Part shown: in pieces, positions 34,659-45,219 of the stretch
Layout of the letters: every line of letters begins with the position of its first letter
How positions within the stretch are numbered: the first letter of the stretch is position 1
Assembly: GCF_003633685.1 (NCBI RefSeq)
Contig: NZ_RBKT01000001.1
Coordinates: 5,332,001 to 5,396,000 of the forward strand
DNA length: 64,000 bases
Direction: 5' to 3'
From: Micromonospora pisi
GTDB taxonomy: Bacteria > Actinomycetota > Actinomycetes > Mycobacteriales > Micromonosporaceae
Translations under genes and position numbers: made by a program
The notes under the pieces: generated by a model
The model's input: the letters and a program-made list of their open reading frames with translations, nothing else
Told to the model about the DNA's origin: nothing
The model's database searches: none

Positions 34659-37288
34659 CATCGGGCCGGCCGGCCGCCCCGCGGTTCGCGGCCCTGGTCG
34701 GCATCACCGAAACGCCCCGCCGCATGCTCGTCCTCACCGCGGCGGTGCTGGCGGCGGCGCTCGCCGCCGCCGGTGCCGGGCTCGCGGTCCCGGCCCAACT
34801 GCCACCGGACGACCCGCTCGGCTCCGTCGAACCGCTCGTCCGGATCGCCATCGTCGCCGGGGTGTTCGCGCTCGCCCAGCTCGCCCGGCTGCGTTTCCGG
34901 GTCGCCACCGGCATGGTCAGCGTGACCTGGGGCGAAGCCGCCCTCGTCATCGGGCTCTACCTGATGCCGGCCGGTTGGCTCCCGGTCGCCGCCCTGGTCG
35001 GGGCGGGACTCGGCTGGGGACTGCTGTCGATCTTCCCAGACCGCCGTTCGGTCGTCGAGGTGGTGCACATCGCCGCCTCCCTGACCGCCGCCGTCGCCGT
35101 CGCCACCACCGTGGCCACCGCCTTCGGCGCCCCGCTCGGCGCCGGGCTGACCCCCGCGCTCGCCACAGCGCTCCTGCTCGGCGCGCTGACCTACCTGCTG
35201 GCCACCGGCTGGCTGGCCGCGCTGACCATGTCGCTGCGGCACCGGCTGCCGATGGGGCAGCTACTGCTGCGCGCGTTGCGCGGCAAGCTCCTGATGTTCG
35301 TCGGCAACGTCCTGGTCGGTCTCGCCGTCGTCACCATCCTCGAACACAGTCCCCGCTGGCTGCTGGTGCTGCCGCCGGTCTGGTGGCTGTTGCAGCAGAC
35401 GTACGACCAGCGGCTGCGGGCCGACGACGAACGCCGTACCTGGCGGGCCTTTGCCGAGGCCACCAGCACCCTCAACCAGCTCGACGAACGCGACGTGGCG
35501 ACCGCGGGGGTGAGCGGCGCGCTGGCGGTCTTCGGCGCGGACGGGGTCGACCTCGACGTGGCGCGGGGCGACGGGCGGTGGCGGCGCTACAGCGTCACCG
35601 CCGGCGGACCGGTGACGGACCAGGACCTGGTGGTACGGCCCCAGCGCGAGATCGGTGACCCCGTGCTGTCGCGTCCGCTGGAGATCGGCAACGCACAGGT
35701 CGGTGAACTCCGGGTGCGGCTGCCCCGGTCGGTCGTCCCCGGCGAGCGGGACCAGGACGTCCTGTCGGCGTTCGCCGACGCCCTCGCGGCCGCGCTGCAC
35801 GACGCCGCCTCCCACCAGGAACTGCGGATCATGGCCGCCCAGTCGTCGTACGAGGCGGTGCACGACCCCCTGACCAAGCTGGTCAACCGCGCCGCGATGC
35901 TGAGCAAGGGTGACCTGGCGCTGCACCGGCTCGGGCACGACCACCCGGTGGCGTTGCTGCTGCTCGACATCAACAACTTCAAAGAGGTCAACGACACCCT
36001 CGGGCACGCCGCCGGAGACGAACTGCTCCAGGTGACCGCCCGCCGGCTGCAGGAGCTCCGCTGCGACGGCGAGGTGCTCGGCCGGCTCGGCGGTGACGAG
36101 TTCGCCCTGCTGATCACGTCGCTGCCGGCCACGCCAGTGCCGGCCACGCCAGTGCCGGCCACGCCGCTGCCGGCGACGCCGCTGCCGCTGCCGGTCGCGA
36201 CCGAGCTGAACATCTTCGGCGAGTGGCCCGCCTCGCTGCCGTACCCACTGCGCCGGGCCCGGGAGATCGTGGCCCAGCTGGCCGCACCGACCGAGGTCGC
36301 CGGCGTACGGATGTCGGTCGAGGCATCGGTGGGCGTGGTGGTGGCCGGCGCCGGCACCGCCGACATGACCGAGCTGCTGCGCCGGGCCGACATCGCGATG
36401 TACCAGGCCAAGGCGGGCGGCGGGAGCGTCGCCAGTTACGACAGCAGCCAGGACGCGGCCAGCACCGACCAGCTCGCGCTCCTCGCCGAGCTGCGTGAGG
36501 CGCTCGCCTCGGACGACCAGCTCATGCTCGCCCTGCAACCCGCGGTCGACCTCGCCACCGGGGCGCCAACCGGGGTGGAGGCCCTGATCCGCTGGCGCCA
36601 CCCGCGACGGGGTCGGCTCGGACCGGTCGACTTCGTCCGTACCGTCGAGGGCAGCGAACTACTCGGCCCGTTCACCCGGTACGTGATCGACAAGGCGCTC
36701 GCGGTCGCCGCCGACTGGGCCCGGCACGGACTCGACGTACCGATTTCGATCAACCTCTCCGCGCGCAGCCTGCTCGACCCGAGGTTGCCGGCGGAGGTGG
36801 CCGAGTCGCTGCGCCGGCACCAGGTGCCGGCCCACCGGCTGGTGCTGGAGATCACCGAGACGGTGGTGATGAGCGAGCTGGGCGTGATCGACGAGGTGCT
36901 CTCGGAACTCCGGGCGATGGGCATCCAGCTCGCGGTGGACGACTTCGGCACCGGCTTCTCCTCGCTCACCTTCCTGACCCGGGTGCCGGTCGACGAACTC
37001 AAGGTGGACCGGTCCTTCGTGATGGCGATGGCCGACTCCCCGGAGGCCGCGGCGATCGTACGGTCGACCGTCGGGCTCGGACGGGAGCTTGGCCTCCGGG
37101 TGGTGGCCGAGGGGGTGGAGACCGCCGACCAGCGCGCCGCCCTGGTCGAACTGGGCTGCACCGCCGCCCAGGGCTACCACTTCTTCCGGCCGATGCCCTC
37201 CGACAAGATCGTTACGGTGCTTCGTAGCCAGCTCGACAGCGCCCAGCAGGCCCGGATCTTCCCGCTGCGCGCCGACGGCGCTTCCTGA
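34655..37288 (+). CDS. Membrane GGDEF-EAL cyclic di-GMP enzyme
   Basis: An 877-residue protein with about seven transmembrane helices in residues 20-250, a GAF-like region (about 255-395), a GGDEF domain and an EAL domain. The diguanylate cyclase signature GGDEF is intact at 479-483. EAL is intact at 642-644 ([11 protein letters not shown]), with the metal and catalytic residues visible in [37 protein letters not shown] and VVAEGVE, so both synthesis and breakdown of c-di-GMP are possible. A run of PATP repeats is inserted just after the GGDEF motif. GTG 34655 has GGAGG six bases upstream and overlaps the leader ORF. In related actinobacteria c-di-GMP controls development through BldD. Confidence 0.93.
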   Translation: MTSGRPAAPRFAALVGITETPRRMLVLTAAVLAAALAAAGAGLAVPAQLPPDDPLGSVEPLVRIAIVAGVFALAQLARLRFRVATGMVSVTWGEAALVIGLYLMPAGWLPVAALVGAGLGWGLLSIFPDRRSVVEVVHIAASLTAAVAVATTVATAFGAPLGAGLTPALATALLLGALTYLLATGWLAALTMSLRHRLPMGQLLLRALRGKLLMFVGNVLVGLAVVTILEHSPRWLLVLPPVWWLLQQTYDQRLRADDERRTWRAFAEATSTLNQLDERDVATAGVSGALAVFGADGVDLDVARGDGRWRRYSVTAGGPVTDQDLVVRPQREIGDPVLSRPLEIGNAQVGELRVRLPRSVVPGERDQDVLSAFADALAAALHDAASHQELRIMAAQSSYEAVHDPLTKLVNRAAMLSKGDLALHRLGHDHPVALLLLDINNFKEVNDTLGHAAGDELLQVTARRLQELRCDGEVLGRLGGDEFALLITSLPATPVPATPVPATPLPATPLPLPVATELNIFGEWPASLPYPLRRAREIVAQLAAPTEVAGVRMSVEASVGVVVAGAGTADMTELLRRADIAMYQAKAGGGSVASYDSSQDAASTDQLALLAELREALASDDQLMLALQPAVDLATGAPTGVEALIRWRHPRRGRLGPVDFVRTVEGSELLGPFTRYVIDKALAVAADWARHGLDVPISINLSARSLLDPRLPAEVAESLRRHQVPAHRLVLEITETVVMSELGVIDEVLSELRAMGIQLAVDDFGTGFSSLTFLTRVPVDELKVDRSFVMAMADSPEAAAIVRSTVGLGRELGLRVVAEGVETADQRAALVELGCTAAQGYHFFRPMPSDKIVTVLRSQLDSAQQARIFPLRADGAS
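36122..36181 (+). repeat. Four tandem 15-bp repeats inside the GGDEF domain
   Basis: The unit (C/G)TGCCGGCCACGCC(A/G) repeats four times and encodes [20 protein letters not shown], followed by LPLP. It sits between the GGDEF motif and the next conserved helix, so it adds a rigid loop of about 25 residues that most GGDEF domains lack. Confidence 0.9.
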
Positions 37289-37344
37289 CCGGCGCCAACC
37301 GGGGGACGCGAGTGCGACCGGCCGCCGCTGGATATGGTCGTCAG

Positions 37345-39333
<1,989 letters not shown>

Positions 39334-39395
39334 CCCCCGCCCCGCCAGCCACCCCCGCGCCAGCTGACGCCCTCGCCGGGCGCGCCGATGCCTGC

Positions 39396-39449
39396 GTTAG
39401 GAAGGGCCCCTTCCTATACAGAAAGCGATAACAAGGGGCCCTTCCTTAC
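39396..39449. repeat. Palindromic intergenic repeat, copy C
   Basis: A 54-bp inverted repeat with GTTAGGAAGGGCCCCTT and AAGGGGCCCTTCCTTAC ends. It is copy A in the opposite orientation with three base changes in its centre. It lies between the DUF255 gene and purK, 58 bp before the purK start. Confidence 0.92.
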
Positions 39450-39506
39450 CCCCGGGGCCGGGTGCGGGGGCCGGGGGGCGCAGAGCCCGCTAGGCTTGCC
39501 GGCGTT

Positions 39507-40679
39507 ATGGATTCTCGAACCGGTCTGCCCGTTGTCGGCATGGTGGGGGGCGGGCAGCTCGCCCGGATGACCCACCAGGCCGCGATCGCCCTCGGCCAGT
39601 CACTGCGTGTCCTGGCGCTCACCCCGGAGGACGGGGCCGCGCTGGTCGCCGCCGACGTCCGGTACGGCGACCACACCGACCTCTTCGCGCTACGGATCTT
39701 CGCGAAGGGCTGCGACGTGGTCACCTTCGACCACGAGCATGTGCCGTCCGAACACATCCGCGCCCTCGCGGCCGAAGAGGTGACCCTCTACCCGTCCGCT
39801 GACGCCCTGCTCTACGCGCAGGACAAGCGCGCGATGCGGGAACGGCTCGGTGCGCTCGGCGCACCGGTGCCGCGCTGGCGGCCGGTGGCCGCCCCGGCGG
39901 ACCTCACCGGCTTCGGGGACGAGGTCGGCTGGCCGGTGGTGCTCAAGGCGGCCCGTGGGGGGTACGACGGCCGTGGCGTCTGGGTCGTGTCGGACGCCGC
40001 CGACGGGGGCGCCCTGGTGTCGAAGCTGCTCGACAGTGGCACCGAGCTGATTGTGGAAGAGCGGGTGGCGCTCCGGCGCGAGCTGGCCGTACAGGTGGCT
40101 CGTTCGCCGTTCGGGCAGGTCGCCGCGTACCCGGTGGTGGAGACGGTGCAGCGGGACGGCATCTGTGTCGAGGTGCTCGCGCCGGCGCCGGACCTGCCGG
40201 AGCCGCTGGCCCTGGCCGCCCAGCAGCTGGCGATCGACATCGCCACCACGCTCGACGTGGTCGGCCTGCTCGCGGTCGAACTGTTCGAGGTCACCGGCCC
40301 GGACGGCAGCCCGGCGCTGGTGATCAACGAGTTGGCCATGCGCCCGCACAACTCCGGCCACTGGACCATCGAGGGTGCCCGGACGTCGCAGTTCGAGCAG
40401 CACCTGCGGGCGGTGCTCGACTATCCGATGGGGGACACCGCGTTGGCCGCGCCGGTCGTGGTGATGGCGAACGTGCTCGGCGGGGCCGAGGGTGGGATCT
40501 CGATCGACGAACGGTTGCACCACCTTTTCGCCACCGATCCGGGTGCCAAGGTGCACCTCTACGGCAAGCAGGTCCGTCCCGGTCGGAAGATCGGCCACGT
40601 CACGGTCCTCGGCGACAACCTCGAACAGGTACGGGCACGCGCCGCGCGGGCCGCCCAGTGGCTCCAGGAGGGGCGATGA
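39507..40679 (+). CDS. purK: 5-(carboxyamino)imidazole ribonucleotide synthase
   Basis: A 390-residue ATP-grasp enzyme of purine synthesis that joins bicarbonate to AIR using ATP. Evidence is the N-terminal [20 protein letters not shown], the phosphate loop [14 protein letters not shown], and the metal/ATP region [20 protein letters not shown] 39507 has no ribosome site; TAGGCT at 39491-39496 fits a -10 about ten bases upstream, so the transcript may be leaderless. purE follows with a 4-bp overlap. Confidence 0.95.
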   Translation: MDSRTGLPVVGMVGGGQLARMTHQAAIALGQSLRVLALTPEDGAALVAADVRYGDHTDLFALRIFAKGCDVVTFDHEHVPSEHIRALAAEEVTLYPSADALLYAQDKRAMRERLGALGAPVPRWRPVAAPADLTGFGDEVGWPVVLKAARGGYDGRGVWVVSDAADGGALVSKLLDSGTELIVEERVALRRELAVQVARSPFGQVAAYPVVETVQRDGICVEVLAPAPDLPEPLALAAQQLAIDIATTLDVVGLLAVELFEVTGPDGSPALVINELAMRPHNSGHWTIEGARTSQFEQHLRAVLDYPMGDTALAAPVVVMANVLGGAEGGISIDERLHHLFATDPGAKVHLYGKQVRPGRKIGHVTVLGDNLEQVRARAARAAQWLQEGR

Positions 40680-41188
40680 CGGCTGCGGAAGCAGTGACCC
40701 AGGTCGGTCTGATCATGGGAAGCGACTCGGACTGGCCCACGATGAAGGCCGCCGCAGACGTGCTGGACGAGTTCGGTATCGGCTACGAGGTGCGGGTCGT
40801 CTCGGCGCACCGTACGCCGGTCAAGATGATCGAGTACGGCCAGCAGGCGGCCGGGCGCGGCCTCAAGGTGATCATCGCGGGTGCGGGTGGGGCGGCTGCC
40901 CTGCCGGGCATGGTCGCCTCGGTCACCCCGCTGCCGGTGATCGGCGTGCCGGTTCCGCTCAAGCACCTCGACGGGGTGGACTCGCTCTATTCGATCGTGC
41001 AGATGCCGGCCGGCATCCCGGTCGCCACGGTCTCGATCGGCAACGCCCGTAACGCCGGGCTGCTCGCCGTACGGATCCTGGCCACCGGCGACGCCGAGTT
41101 GCAGGCCCGGGTCACCGCGTTCGCGGAGTCGCTGGAGGTTCTGGTGGAGCAGAAGGAAAAGGCACTCCAGGCCAGCCTCACGTCCTGA
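40676..41188 (+). CDS. purE: N5-carboxyaminoimidazole ribonucleotide mutase
   Basis: A 170-residue class I PurE that moves the carboxyl group of N5-CAIR to carbon 4. The signature [20 protein letters not shown], the active-site SAHRTP and [11 protein letters not shown] loops are all present. It overlaps purK by ATGA (40676-40679), so the two consecutive pathway enzymes are made together. Length is normal. The 233 bp to the glutaminase gene carry no feature I can support. Confidence 0.96.
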   Translation: MTAAEAVTQVGLIMGSDSDWPTMKAAADVLDEFGIGYEVRVVSAHRTPVKMIEYGQQAAGRGLKVIIAGAGGAAALPGMVASVTPLPVIGVPVPLKHLDGVDSLYSIVQMPAGIPVATVSIGNARNAGLLAVRILATGDAELQARVTAFAESLEVLVEQKEKALQASLTS

Positions 41189-41421
41189 GCTCCGACGCCC
41201 TGGCGCGTCACGTCCGCTGATTCGATCGGTGGATGCCTGCGATGCGGCAGCAGGTGAGTATCGGACGCCGATTTCGTCGTAGCCGACCCGGCCTGCCCGG
41301 GATTCGGGCGGTGGCTGGTGAACCGTTCGGGCTCCCGTACGTCTGAAGAGCAGAGCCGTACGAGTTCGCCGGCCACTACGACGTCCGACCCGACAGGTGG
41401 TCGGGACGGGGAGGAACCACG

Positions 41422-43065
41422 ATGACGGCGAAGTTTGGCAGCAACGGTGCGCCGACCTCCGGCCTGGTCCGCCCGCAGGATGCGCGCGTCGTCGACGCAA
41501 CGGCGACCTGTCAGAGGCTGTACGACTCGTTCAGCCACGCCGCCGACGGAACCGTCTCTCCGCTGGAGCTGATCAACCGCCTCGGCCCGGCGGGGATCTC
41601 CGCCAGCGATCCTCGGCTGCGGGACACGCTGGCGCATGTTCGTGCCGGGTCCGGTGACGTTCGGGGTCTGAGCCTGGAGAGCTTCGTCGCGCTGTGTCAG
41701 CGCGACAACGATCTTGTTGCTCGTGCGCTTCGTGGCGATCTGGTGGTTCCGGACTTCGCCACCTTCACCGACGAGCTGACGGGCATGTACGAGGCGCTGC
41801 TCGGCGACGAGCGGGGAGCGGTCGCCGACTACATACCGCAACTGGCCCGGGTCGATCCGAATCAACTGGCCATCGCGGTCTGTACGGTCGACGGCCAGCG
41901 GTTCGCCATCGGCGATTCCAGCACCGGCTTCTGCGTGGAATCGGTCTGCAAGCCGATCAACTACTGCCTGGCGCTGGAGGAGCACGGGGCCGACGTTGTC
42001 CACCGGCATGTGGGCCGGGAGCCGAGCGGCCGGGGCTTCAACGAGTTGACGCTGAACAACGACGGACTGCCGCACAACCCGATGATCAATTCGGGGGCCA
42101 TCATGTGCTGCTCCCTCATACGTCCCGAGCTGGACGCGGCCGATCGGTTCGATCACTACACGGATGCGTGGCGGAAACTCTCCGGCGGCGGACGGATCGG
42201 ATTCAACAACGCGGTGTACCTGTCCGAGCGGCAGACCGCCGACCGGAACTTCGCGCTGGGCTACTCCATGCGGGAAAGTGGCGCCTTCCCGCCGGGTACC
42301 AACCTGCTCGACACACTGGAATTCTACTTCCAGTGCTGTTCGCTGGAGATCGATGCCGAGTCGCTGGCCGTGGTGGCGGCGTCACTTGCCGGCGGCGGTG
42401 TCTCCCCATTGGGCGGTGGGCGGATATTCTCGACGGGTACGGTCCAGAACTGCTTGTCGCTCATGTCCTCGTGCGGGATGTACGACTATTCCGGCGAGTT
42501 TGCCTTCTCGATCGGACTGCCGGCCAAGAGTGGAGTTTCCGGCGCGCTGATGCTGGTGATTCCTCAGGTGATGGGGATTTGCATCTGGTCGCCCCGGCTC
42601 GACCCACTGGGTAATTCCGTGCGGGGAATCGAGTTCTGTCGCAGCCTGGTGTCGAAGTACAACTTCCACGTCTTCGACGGGTTGGTCGACAACGGGAACT
42701 CGGGCAAGCGCGATCCGCGGAAGCGGAGGCACGAGGCGGCGCGCAACGACATGGTCAGGCTGTGTTGGGCGGCCAGCCAGGGCGACCTTGACGAGGTGCG
42801 GGCCCTGGTCGCCGGTGGCGTCGACCCGAACGTCGGCGACTACGACGGCCGTACCGCCCTTCATCTGGCCGCCTCCGAGGGGCGGTACGACATCGTCGAG
42901 TATCTGCTCGACCAGGGGGTGGACTCCGCTCCGGTCGACCGGTGGGGCGGCACCCCGGTCGTCGACGCCGTACGCGGAAACCACCAGACCATCGTGGACC
43001 TGCTGCGGGAGAGAACGGCGGACCTGGCCGACGCCGAGTTGGTCGCCCTTCCAGTCGCAGGCTGA
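41422..43065 (+). CDS. glsA: Glutaminase of animal kidney type: EF-hand-like domain, glutaminase, ankyrin repeats
   Basis: A 547-residue glutaminase (glutamine to glutamate and ammonia). The catalytic Ser-Lys pair is Ser174/Lys177 in CVESVCKPINY, with HNPMINSGAI, the SERQTADRNFALGY stretch, CGMYDYSGEF and GLPAKSGVSG. Unlike ordinary bacterial GlsA (about 310 residues), it has an N-terminal helical domain (LINRLGPAGISASDPRLRDT ... VVPDFATFTDELTGMYE) and C-terminal ankyrin repeats (GRTALHLAASEGRYDIVEYL, then DRWGGTPVVDAVRGNHQTIV). This order and many local motifs match human GLS. GGGGAGGAA precedes ATG 41422. It has no signal peptide. Cytosolic nitrogen metabolism is the likely setting. Confidence 0.93.
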   Translation: MTAKFGSNGAPTSGLVRPQDARVVDATATCQRLYDSFSHAADGTVSPLELINRLGPAGISASDPRLRDTLAHVRAGSGDVRGLSLESFVALCQRDNDLVARALRGDLVVPDFATFTDELTGMYEALLGDERGAVADYIPQLARVDPNQLAIAVCTVDGQRFAIGDSSTGFCVESVCKPINYCLALEEHGADVVHRHVGREPSGRGFNELTLNNDGLPHNPMINSGAIMCCSLIRPELDAADRFDHYTDAWRKLSGGGRIGFNNAVYLSERQTADRNFALGYSMRESGAFPPGTNLLDTLEFYFQCCSLEIDAESLAVVAASLAGGGVSPLGGGRIFSTGTVQNCLSLMSSCGMYDYSGEFAFSIGLPAKSGVSGALMLVIPQVMGICIWSPRLDPLGNSVRGIEFCRSLVSKYNFHVFDGLVDNGNSGKRDPRKRRHEAARNDMVRLCWAASQGDLDEVRALVAGGVDPNVGDYDGRTALHLAASEGRYDIVEYLLDQGVDSAPVDRWGGTPVVDAVRGNHQTIVDLLRERTADLADAELVALPVAG

Positions 43066-43295
43066 GCGGTCCGGCGGTCGACTCGGCCGGCGGCGGCGTA
43101 CGTCTGCTCAAGCGACCCGGACCCGACCTGGTCATCGCATGCCGCGGGGGCGTCACGTAGGCATCAGGAGCCCGTCAAGATCGTGTATGTGGGTGTACAG
43201 GTGTCGTCAAAGCCGGTTCCAGCGAAGCGGTGGGCGCTGCTGTGCTGGGTGGACGGCCTCGATAGAGCCGTTTGTTCGGCTTCGGGAGGTCACCT

Positions 43296-43763
43296 GTGCC
43301 CACGCCGTCTACGCCTGGTCCGGACGTTCCGGGACCAGTGGGTGGCTATCGCAACGCGCCGGTTACGGCCCCGGGTTTCGACGCGCCGGTGCCGGATGGT
43401 CCGGGCGGCCCGCTGGACCTGCCCGGTCACCTGGTGGTGGACACTGAGTCGCTGGACAAGGCGGCTGCCGTGGCCGGCGAGGCGGCGGGTGAGGCGGCTG
43501 GGGCGGCGCGGCTGGTGGAGAGCGCGGTGGACCGTTCCGGACCGACCCCGTGGGGTGATGACCCGGGGTTGGGGCAGAGTTTCGGGTCGGTGTTCGCCGA
43601 GCCCCGCCAGGCGCTGATACAGGCCCTGGAGGAGCTGCCCGAGGTGCTGCGCGACATGGCCGAGAAGCTGCGGCAGACCAGCCGTACCTTCGTCGACGTC
43701 GAGGGTGACGCGACCGTGATGGCGCGGTCGCTGGTGCAACCGTCACCACTGGCCAAGTCGTGA
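43296..43763 (+). CDS. Small helical protein paired with WXG/CpnT-like gene
   Basis: A 155-residue protein with a proline-rich start (about 1-45) and a helical body: ESLDKAAAVAGEAAGEAAGA, then RQALIQALEELPEVLRDMAEKLRQT and a C-terminal VMARSLVQPS. The size and helical content resemble the small partners of type VII-secreted effectors (EspC/WXG-like), but I see no WXG motif. GTG 43296 follows GGGAGG at six bases; an upstream TTG at 43272 is less likely. It overlaps the next gene by 4 bp. The role is inferred from that pairing only. Confidence 0.7.
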   Translation: MPTPSTPGPDVPGPVGGYRNAPVTAPGFDAPVPDGPGGPLDLPGHLVVDTESLDKAAAVAGEAAGEAAGAARLVESAVDRSGPTPWGDDPGLGQSFGSVFAEPRQALIQALEELPEVLRDMAEKLRQTSRTFVDVEGDATVMARSLVQPSPLAKS

Positions 43764-45061
43764 TCGACGCGCATCATGTGCCGCCGGAACTGCAGAACCT
43801 GTTGATGATCCTGGCCGGCAACAAGTGGCCGACCGGTGACGAGACCGCCCTGCGTGCCGAGGCGGCCGCCTGGCGCGAGGCAGCCAAGACTGTCCGTTCC
43901 TGCGCCGAGCAGGTGGCCACCGTCAAGCGTCTGGTGGACGAGGGGCTGGAGGGCGAGACCCGGCAGGCGTTCGACGATTACGTGGCGGGGCTGATCGGTA
44001 CGGGGTCGGATGACGAGTCGGCGATCCTGCCGGTCCTTGCCGCCTGCTGTGACTCGGCCGCCGACTCGCTGGAGGAACTCGCCAACGAGATCGAGACACT
44101 GCGGATCACGATCATCGGCTGCCTGGTGGTGCTCTTCATACAACTGGCGATCGACGCGCTGATGTGGGCATTCGGCGGCGCGGCGAAAGCCGCAGCGGAC
44201 ATAGCCGCAGGCCGGACGTTCCTCGTGGCGGTACTGCGCCGAGTGCTCATCACCGCCGTGACCCGGGTCGCCGAATCGGTACTCGCGCAGGTCGGCTTCA
44301 CCCTGCTGGCTCAGCTGATCGAGATGGCGCAGGGCCACCGCCGGACGTTGAACGGCGACCAGTTGCGCACGGCCGCGATCAACGGGGCGGTCGGCGGCGC
44401 GGTCGGTGTCGGCGCGGGCTTCCTGGGCGGGATACTCCGGTCCGGTGCCGGCAAGCTCATCCGCTCGGGTCTCAACCGGTTGCCCGGCAACGGGCGGTTG
44501 CCCGGCAATGGGCGCGTCCTGCCGGTCGTGGGCAAAGCGACCGGGAACCTGGCCTGGGGTGCCGGGTACGGGGCGCTCGCCGGTATGGCCGAAGGAGCGG
44601 CTCAGGACCACGTCTTCGGACTCTCCGGCGACTGGGTCTCCGGAGCCGCCAACGGCGCCTTCAACGGTGCCTGGGGCTTACGCCACTCCGCAATGAACCC
44701 GGGCAACAAGGTGTCCATCTCCCCGGCCGACCACATCGAACGAGGCCTCAACCGCTACCTCGACCGTGGGGCCCGCCCGCAACCACCGGCCACGTCCAAC
44801 AGTGGCGACGGCGACAACCCGCCGACGAACGATTCGCCGAGCCCGTACCAGTGGCCCACGTCGACCAGCGGCGGCGGCCACGAAGTGTGGCAGGACATGC
44901 CGTCATCGAACAACCCGACAGTCATCCGACCGCCGGCCAACGTGCCGCCCCCGCCCACCGAGCCGAACCCGTGGGCAGACACGAACACCGCCGTACCTCA
45001 CACGCCACCGCAAAGTGATGATCTACCGCCCGCACTTGTGAAAAACCCGTGGACTGACTGA
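43760..45061 (+). CDS. CpnT/WXG100-like N-terminal domain protein without a recognisable toxin
   Basis: A 433-residue protein. The N-terminal 110 residues (LMILAGNKWPTGDETALRAE, AAAWREAAKTVRSCAEQVATV) resemble the helical targeting domain of CpnT and other polymorphic toxins exported by type VII systems. Next come hydrophobic helices and a glycine-rich segment (AINGAVGGAVGVGAGFLGGI), as in toxin delivery modules, then a proline-rich tail ending NPWTD. No nuclease, NADase or other toxin domain follows, and no immunity gene is downstream. Leu307 is a TTA codon (44678-44680), so expression may depend on tRNA-Leu(UAA). The GTG start overlaps the previous stop. Confidence 0.75.
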   Translation: MIDAHHVPPELQNLLMILAGNKWPTGDETALRAEAAAWREAAKTVRSCAEQVATVKRLVDEGLEGETRQAFDDYVAGLIGTGSDDESAILPVLAACCDSAADSLEELANEIETLRITIIGCLVVLFIQLAIDALMWAFGGAAKAAADIAAGRTFLVAVLRRVLITAVTRVAESVLAQVGFTLLAQLIEMAQGHRRTLNGDQLRTAAINGAVGGAVGVGAGFLGGILRSGAGKLIRSGLNRLPGNGRLPGNGRVLPVVGKATGNLAWGAGYGALAGMAEGAAQDHVFGLSGDWVSGAANGAFNGAWGLRHSAMNPGNKVSISPADHIERGLNRYLDRGARPQPPATSNSGDGDNPPTNDSPSPYQWPTSTSGGGHEVWQDMPSSNNPTVIRPPANVPPPPTEPNPWADTNTAVPHTPPQSDDLPPALVKNPWTD

Positions 45062-45183
45062 AGCCCCTCCACCCTGGCCAGTCACGCGCCAGGCGCACCC
45101 CCAGGCTGATCGAACCGGGGACGGCGGAAGCAGGTTTCGGGACGCCGACACCATGCCTTCCGGTCAGCGATTCGGTCGCGTGC

Positions 45184-45219
45184 ACCGGGTGCCCCGCCGG
45201 TCCGGGCGGGGCACCCGGT
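45184..45219. terminator. Terminator between convergent genes
   Basis: A 15-bp perfect stem ACCGGGTGCCCCGCC / GGCGGGGCACCCGGT with a short loop. It reaches the last base of the stop codon of the gene that ends at 45219. Confidence 0.8.

Noticed and set aside
36122-36181. CRISPR-like short repeats
   Set aside because: The 15-bp units are contiguous, have no spacers and lie in frame inside a coding region.
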